In this document: positions 14,226-17,418 of the stretch, in pieces
Numbering within the stretch: position 1 is the first letter of the stretch
How the letters are laid out: every line of letters starts with the position of its first letter
The notes under the pieces: generated by a model
The model's database searches: none
What the model was told of the DNA's origin: nothing
The model's input: the letters and a program-made list of their open reading frames with translations, nothing else
NCBI GenBank assembly: GCA_002382755.1
Contig: DFZT01000100.1
Coordinates: forward strand, 1 to 17,418
Source: Firmicutes bacterium UBA4049
Lineage (GTDB): Bacteria; Bacillota; Desulfotomaculia; Desulfotomaculales; Nap2-2B
Length of the DNA: 17,418 nucleotides
Direction of reading: 5' to 3'
Translations under genes and position numbers: made by a program

Positions 14226-14843
14226 ATGGAATTTGACAAAGTCGTGCGGGAACGCCGCAGTATAAGAAGATATAAAAAAGATGATCTGCCGGATTCCGAA
14301 ATTTTAAGCCTGATCGAACTTGCTTCACACGCTCCCAGTTCCGGCGATCAGCAGATGTGGCATTTTATAATTATAAAAAATCAGGAAATCAGAGAAAAAA
14401 TGAGCCGCCTTGTATCACAAAAAATTGACTCGCTTGCCCGGCAGGTTAACGAAAAATTTCAATCCGATCCTAAAAAAATTGTCATGTGGTTTTCCAGAGC
14501 CCCGGTGGTTATTGCCGTAAGCACATTTAAATACCGCACCGTTCTTGACAATATGTTGTTTAAAGCCGGATATTCCGAATATGAGGTTGATTCGCTGCGC
14601 TGCCGCCCGGATTTGCAATCTATCGGCGCCGCCATACAGAATCTTCTTTTAGCTGCGCATTCCAGGGGATACGGAGGCTGCTGGCTGACGGGCCCGCTGG
14701 TTGCCCGGCCGGAACTTGAAGAGCTTTTAGGGGTTAAGCCTCCCCGCAGCCTGGCTGCCCTGGTTGCTTTGGGATGGTCCGACTATATATCCCCGCCGAG
14801 AAATATCCGTCCGATTGAAGAAATAACTTCTTTTATTAAATAA
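14226..14843 (+). CDS. Nitroreductase-family FMN-dependent oxidoreductase
   Basis: A flavoprotein of the nitroreductase superfamily, which uses NAD(P)H to reduce nitro groups, quinones or other substrates, usually as a homodimer with FMN at the interface. The 205-residue length is typical. The FMN-phosphate motif is RRSIRRYKKDDLP near the N-terminus (Arg10, Arg11, Ser12, Arg14). HAPSSGDQQMWHF around residue 40 is the second flavin-contact segment, and RGYGGCWLTGPLV plus LVALGWSD form the C-terminal flavin region. Residues 65-130 form an insertion between the FMN segments and include a basic RLVSQKIDSLARQ stretch. The SD is weak (AAGGGA 12 bases upstream). It is transcribed away from the acyl-CoA synthetase, and its last eight bases overlap the end of the opposite-strand deacetylase gene. 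The physiological substrate cannot be inferred. Confidence 0.88.
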   Translation: MEFDKVVRERRSIRRYKKDDLPDSEILSLIELASHAPSSGDQQMWHFIIIKNQEIREKMSRLVSQKIDSLARQVNEKFQSDPKKIVMWFSRAPVVIAVSTFKYRTVLDNMLFKAGYSEYEVDSLRCRPDLQSIGAAIQNLLLAAHSRGYGGCWLTGPLVARPELEELLGVKPPRSLAALVALGWSDYISPPRNIRPIEEITSFIK

Positions 14844-16095
14844 GGTACCTTCTGAACAGTTCTATTTTACTCATGACGAGCAGTTTCGGGGTTAGCTTTT
14901 TCCAATACCTTGTAATACGGCGGTATCCCGAGGGATGAAGCATAACCAGCACCATGCTTTCGTATAACCTGATCAGGAAACTTTTTAAAGGCGGGAGATC
15001 AAAAGTATGGAAACCTACCAGCCGGCTGCCGCGGTGAATGATAGTCAGTCCGGTTATTGCCTTGATTTCATCGTGTCGGGGATTTGCGGCTATCCAGCCG
15101 GCGATTGCGGATAAGTCCTCCTGGACTTTATGCTTGGCTAGAAGCCCAAGCATGGAAAGTTCATTTCTTTCACCGAACTGCTTAAAAAAAGTATTATTCA
15201 GGTGTAATTCTACCACCAGATCGCCTTTTTTAAGAATTGTTCCGTCCGGCAAAGGCAGTTGTTTTTCCTTAAATTTACGCAGCGCCACGCGAAAAACTGT
15301 TGGCCGGCCTTTGTCAGACAGGTCTTTAACTCCCATCAGGCGAAGGACGGTTTGATCCCATTTTTCAAATAAAGCGTAGGACAATTTCTTTCTTTTTTCA
15401 GGAATGAGCTCTGACAGGGCGGCTGGCTGCAGGCCTCGTTTTTTTATTTCCTGAATAATTACGGGAAGGATTTTAATAACAAGTTCCGGGGACTTTGGAG
15501 CGCTGCCCGGTGTTTTGTCACTGTCGTGAAAAATTAGCACTGAACCGTTTTTTAATCTGGAAAGAACCCGGTCCGCAATTAAACTGGCAGTTGCCCGTTT
15601 GGTCCAGTCCCAACTCATAAACGACCAGAGTACGACCTGCTGGCCTTTAAGAAAAAACCAGGAAAATAAATTAAGGACTCCCCAGGGAGGCCTGTAGAAA
15701 CGCGGAGGTTTGCCTGTTATTTCGGCAATGATGGAGGAAGTCTTCATTAAATCTCTTTTTGTGCCCAGCGGGCCTAGAAACCAGGGAAATTGATGGGCGT
15801 AGCCGTGGCTTTCTATTTCATGCCCCTCCGCCTGAATTCGTTGAAGAATTTCCGGATGCGCCCTGGCCTTTTCTCCAAGCACGAAAAAACAGGCTTTTGT
15901 TTGAGTTTCTTTCAATATGTCTAAAATGCGGGGCGTGTATAGTTTATCAGGTCCGTCGTCAAAGGTTATGAACACTTTATTTTCGTTTTGGGACCCCTGA
16001 AAAAAAGCGCCGATATGGAATATTCTGGCCAGGATGGTAGGCATAAAGGCATAAACAAACAAAAAATAAACGATTATATCAAAAAACAGGTCCAT
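14836..16095 (-). CDS. Membrane-anchored polysaccharide deacetylase (NodB domain) with C-terminal extension
   Basis: Probably removes N- or O-acetyl groups from a cell-wall or exported polysaccharide outside the membrane. An N-terminal membrane segment (MDLFFDIIVYFLFVYAFMP) is followed by a full NodB domain. FITFDDGPD holds the catalytic and metal Asp (46, 47), SHGYAH the metal His (97, 101), RPPWG the substrate-groove Arg (135), and LIFHDSD the late His (190). Residues ~230-419 form an extra domain that is not part of NodB and that I recall only loosely as similar to Bacillus YkoP; this is uncertain. I chose the ATG at 16095 because AGGGGG lies nine bases upstream. An ATG at 16137 adds 14 residues without an SD. 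The gene overlaps the end of the upstream MFS gene by 17 bases, suggesting coupling, and its 3' end overlaps the nitroreductase by eight bases. Confidence 0.9.
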   Translation of the reverse strand: MDLFFDIIVYFLFVYAFMPTILARIFHIGAFFQGSQNENKVFITFDDGPDKLYTPRILDILKETQTKACFFVLGEKARAHPEILQRIQAEGHEIESHGYAHQFPWFLGPLGTKRDLMKTSSIIAEITGKPPRFYRPPWGVLNLFSWFFLKGQQVVLWSFMSWDWTKRATASLIADRVLSRLKNGSVLIFHDSDKTPGSAPKSPELVIKILPVIIQEIKKRGLQPAALSELIPEKRKKLSYALFEKWDQTVLRLMGVKDLSDKGRPTVFRVALRKFKEKQLPLPDGTILKKGDLVVELHLNNTFFKQFGERNELSMLGLLAKHKVQEDLSAIAGWIAANPRHDEIKAITGLTIIHRGSRLVGFHTFDLPPLKSFLIRLYESMVLVMLHPSGYRRITRYWKKLTPKLLVMSKIELFRRYLI

Positions 16096-17269
16096 TGAAG
16101 GATACCCCCTGTTGGCTGCTAACAAGCATCTTTTCAAACGGACACAGCAGATAGAAAAACGACGCAGTCAGCAAAACACAGGCTGTCATAATTAAAGTAG
16201 CGTTAAGTCCAATCTTGCCGGCTATGAAAGCTCCCAAAGCAGGGCCAAAAGTTATCCCCAGGCCTTCAATTGTGGCGAATACACCCCAACCGGTAGCCTG
16301 GCTTTCCGGAGGGATAATTTTAGCTAAAAGCGAGTTCCAGGCTGGAAGAATCATAGCATACGAAAAGCCAAGGAGTACCGCTAAACAAATAATTTCCTTG
16401 AAACCATGGCAGTAAATCAACAAGATAAGCATCAGGCCGCTCGCCCCAAAACCCGTGGCCAGCAGCGCTTTTAAAGCCAGCCGGTCTGCCAAATAACCCA
16501 TCGGCAGGAGCATTATGACTGCAGCAGCGCCTCCCGTTAGCAAAAGAATACCGTACTGGTTATGATTAAGGAGTAAACTTTTTTGCGCAAAAATAGGTAA
16601 AACGGGCAGGAGGAGACCGGCTGCCAGAGTTTGCAGAAACATTCCCGGAATCAGCAGTCTGGTCAGGCTATTAGAGGCCATTTTCTTGAGCGCGTTTAAT
16701 ATTCCCCGATAGTTTTTAGCGATCGGTTCCGGCAAATTGTTTTTACCTGCGGTGGCAAACCAGGCAATCGGCAGGGAAAGCGCCCACAGGGTAACGATTA
16801 GCCAATAGATTAAATCGTGGCTTTTGGACATAAAGAAATTTATGCTGATCATGCCTCCGCCGGCGCCGGCCAGCCAGGATGAAAAAACCAGGCCGATGCG
16901 TGAAGCCCTGTTAGGGATTCCAACCGGAGCAACCCTGCTGATTACTCCAAGCCATACAGGTGAGAAACCGAGGCCAAACAGCGCCGCGCCGCCAATTAAT
17001 ACCGCCGGGACAGGCCAGAGCTTGAACATTAAAAGGGAAAGTAAAGACAGAAACAGGCCTGCTATAAGAATGCGGCGTCCCAGGCGGTCAAATTCCCATC
17101 CTGCAAGCGTTTTAAAGATGGTTTCGGACAAATAGTTGGCTGATACGGTAAGCCCGACAATTGTTATAGAAACGTTAAGATCATTGACGGTCCAGGTGGG
17201 GAGAAATGTATAGAAGAAAGCTCCCCTGGCAAATTCCGTTACAAACAACAGAAGAAGTAAAGATTTCAA
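16079..17269 (-). CDS. Major facilitator superfamily transporter
   Basis: A proton-linked or similar secondary transporter of about 12 membrane helices in 396 residues, of the drug/metabolite efflux type. Helix 1 begins at the N-terminus (LLLLLFVTEFARGAFFYTF). The cytoplasmic loop between helices 2 and 3 carries the motif A pattern GWEFDRLGRR, and a related copy, GYLADRLALK, occurs in the second half between helices 8 and 9. The start is a TTG at 17269 with AGGCAGG about 11 bases upstream. The frame stays open to the right edge of the window, but the upstream residues are not transporter-like and no ATG, GTG or TTG occurs there, so TTG is favoured. It is the first gene of a two-gene unit with the deacetylase, perhaps exporting or importing a compound linked to envelope modification. 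Substrate unknown. Confidence 0.87.
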   Translation of the reverse strand: MKSLLLLLFVTEFARGAFFYTFLPTWTVNDLNVSITIVGLTVSANYLSETIFKTLAGWEFDRLGRRILIAGLFLSLLSLLMFKLWPVPAVLIGGAALFGLGFSPVWLGVISRVAPVGIPNRASRIGLVFSSWLAGAGGGMISINFFMSKSHDLIYWLIVTLWALSLPIAWFATAGKNNLPEPIAKNYRGILNALKKMASNSLTRLLIPGMFLQTLAAGLLLPVLPIFAQKSLLLNHNQYGILLLTGGAAAVIMLLPMGYLADRLALKALLATGFGASGLMLILLIYCHGFKEIICLAVLLGFSYAMILPAWNSLLAKIIPPESQATGWGVFATIEGLGITFGPALGAFIAGKIGLNATLIMTACVLLTASFFYLLCPFEKMLVSSQQGVSFNGPVF

Positions 17270-17294
17270 AAATTTAACGACCTGCCTTATTAAA

Positions 17295-17311
17295 GCGCTG
17301 TTGAACAGCGC
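17295..17311. promoter_or_regulatory. 17-base palindrome upstream of the MFS gene, candidate operator
   Basis: GCGCTGTT (17295-17302) and AACAGCGC (17304-17311) are perfectly complementary around one central base. The element lies 26 bases before the TTG start. A minus-strand TATAAT (17351-17346) lies 35 bases further upstream, with no good -35 box. Such short palindromes next to transporter genes are often repressor sites, but none is known here, and a small RNA hairpin is the alternative. Confidence 0.45.
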
Positions 17312-17418
17312 CGTGCCCTTTGGCAGTTTTACTGAATACTTGCAAATTATACAATAGGGTATGTAAATATGGAAGCTTTCCGGTGTAAATTGGTTTATAT
17401 CAGTGCTGACGCATGAAT

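Noticed and set aside
16096-16137. ATG at 16137 as the deacetylase start
   Set aside because: It has no SD and adds residues without family resemblance before the membrane segment. ATG 16095 has AGGGGG at good spacing.

Overview
The window looks like a chromosomal segment of an anaerobic, moderate-GC Firmicute, most like the Peptococcaceae / Desulfotomaculum-Pelotomaculum group. This is inferred from gene content (clostridial-type single-cluster ferredoxin, class 1B SpeD, menaquinone genes, SelA/SelB), from the Gram-positive style SD sequences (AGGGAGG, AGGAGG) and from frequent TTG/GTG starts. No rRNA, tRNA, CRISPR array, insertion sequence or phage gene was seen. Coding density is high and no gene-free stretch exceeds 300 bases.

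Layout. (1) 1-1761: the 3' end of a four-helix-bundle (23S rRNA intervening-sequence type) protein, a heptanucleotide tandem repeat right after its stop, then a clear sigma-A promoter and gltX. (2) 1762-5607: a repeat-rich spacer, a small [4Fe-4S] ferredoxin, a GT4-type glycosyltransferase, and a 750-residue secreted-plus-membrane protein with a degenerate alkaline-phosphatase-like domain. (3) 5608-6218: an isolated transcription unit with a strong promoter, a ~100-nt leader of unknown function, speD (S-adenosylmethionine decarboxylase) and a terminator-like hairpin. (4) 6292-12401: a probable five-gene operon. It comprises a prenyl-synthase-like protein that lacks the first aspartate motif (position and size as HepS), menG, selA, selB and an HtrA-type serine protease, and it ends at a bidirectional terminator. 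(5) 12487-14016, minus strand: an acyl-CoA synthetase-like AMP-binding protein with an unusual P-loop. (6) 14226-14843, plus strand: a nitroreductase, transcribed divergently from the synthetase. (7) 17269-14836, minus strand: an MFS transporter overlapping a polysaccharide deacetylase with an extra C-terminal domain; the 3' end of the deacetylase overlaps the nitroreductase 3' end.

Functional reading. MenG and the HepS-like protein point to menaquinone and its polyprenyl side chain, although the catalytic large subunit and the other men genes are not here. SelA and SelB together make Sec-tRNA and deliver it to the ribosome, so the organism should encode selenoproteins, but selD, selC and any clear UGA-interrupted gene are absent from the window. 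The glycosyltransferase, phosphatase-like membrane protein, deacetylase and MFS transporter suggest cell-envelope work.

No obviously novel multi-gene system stands out. The best candidates for follow-up are proteins of known families with lost or altered active-site motifs (HepS-like, phosphatase-like, AMP-binding), the speD leader, and several perfect short tandem duplications clustered around gene ends.
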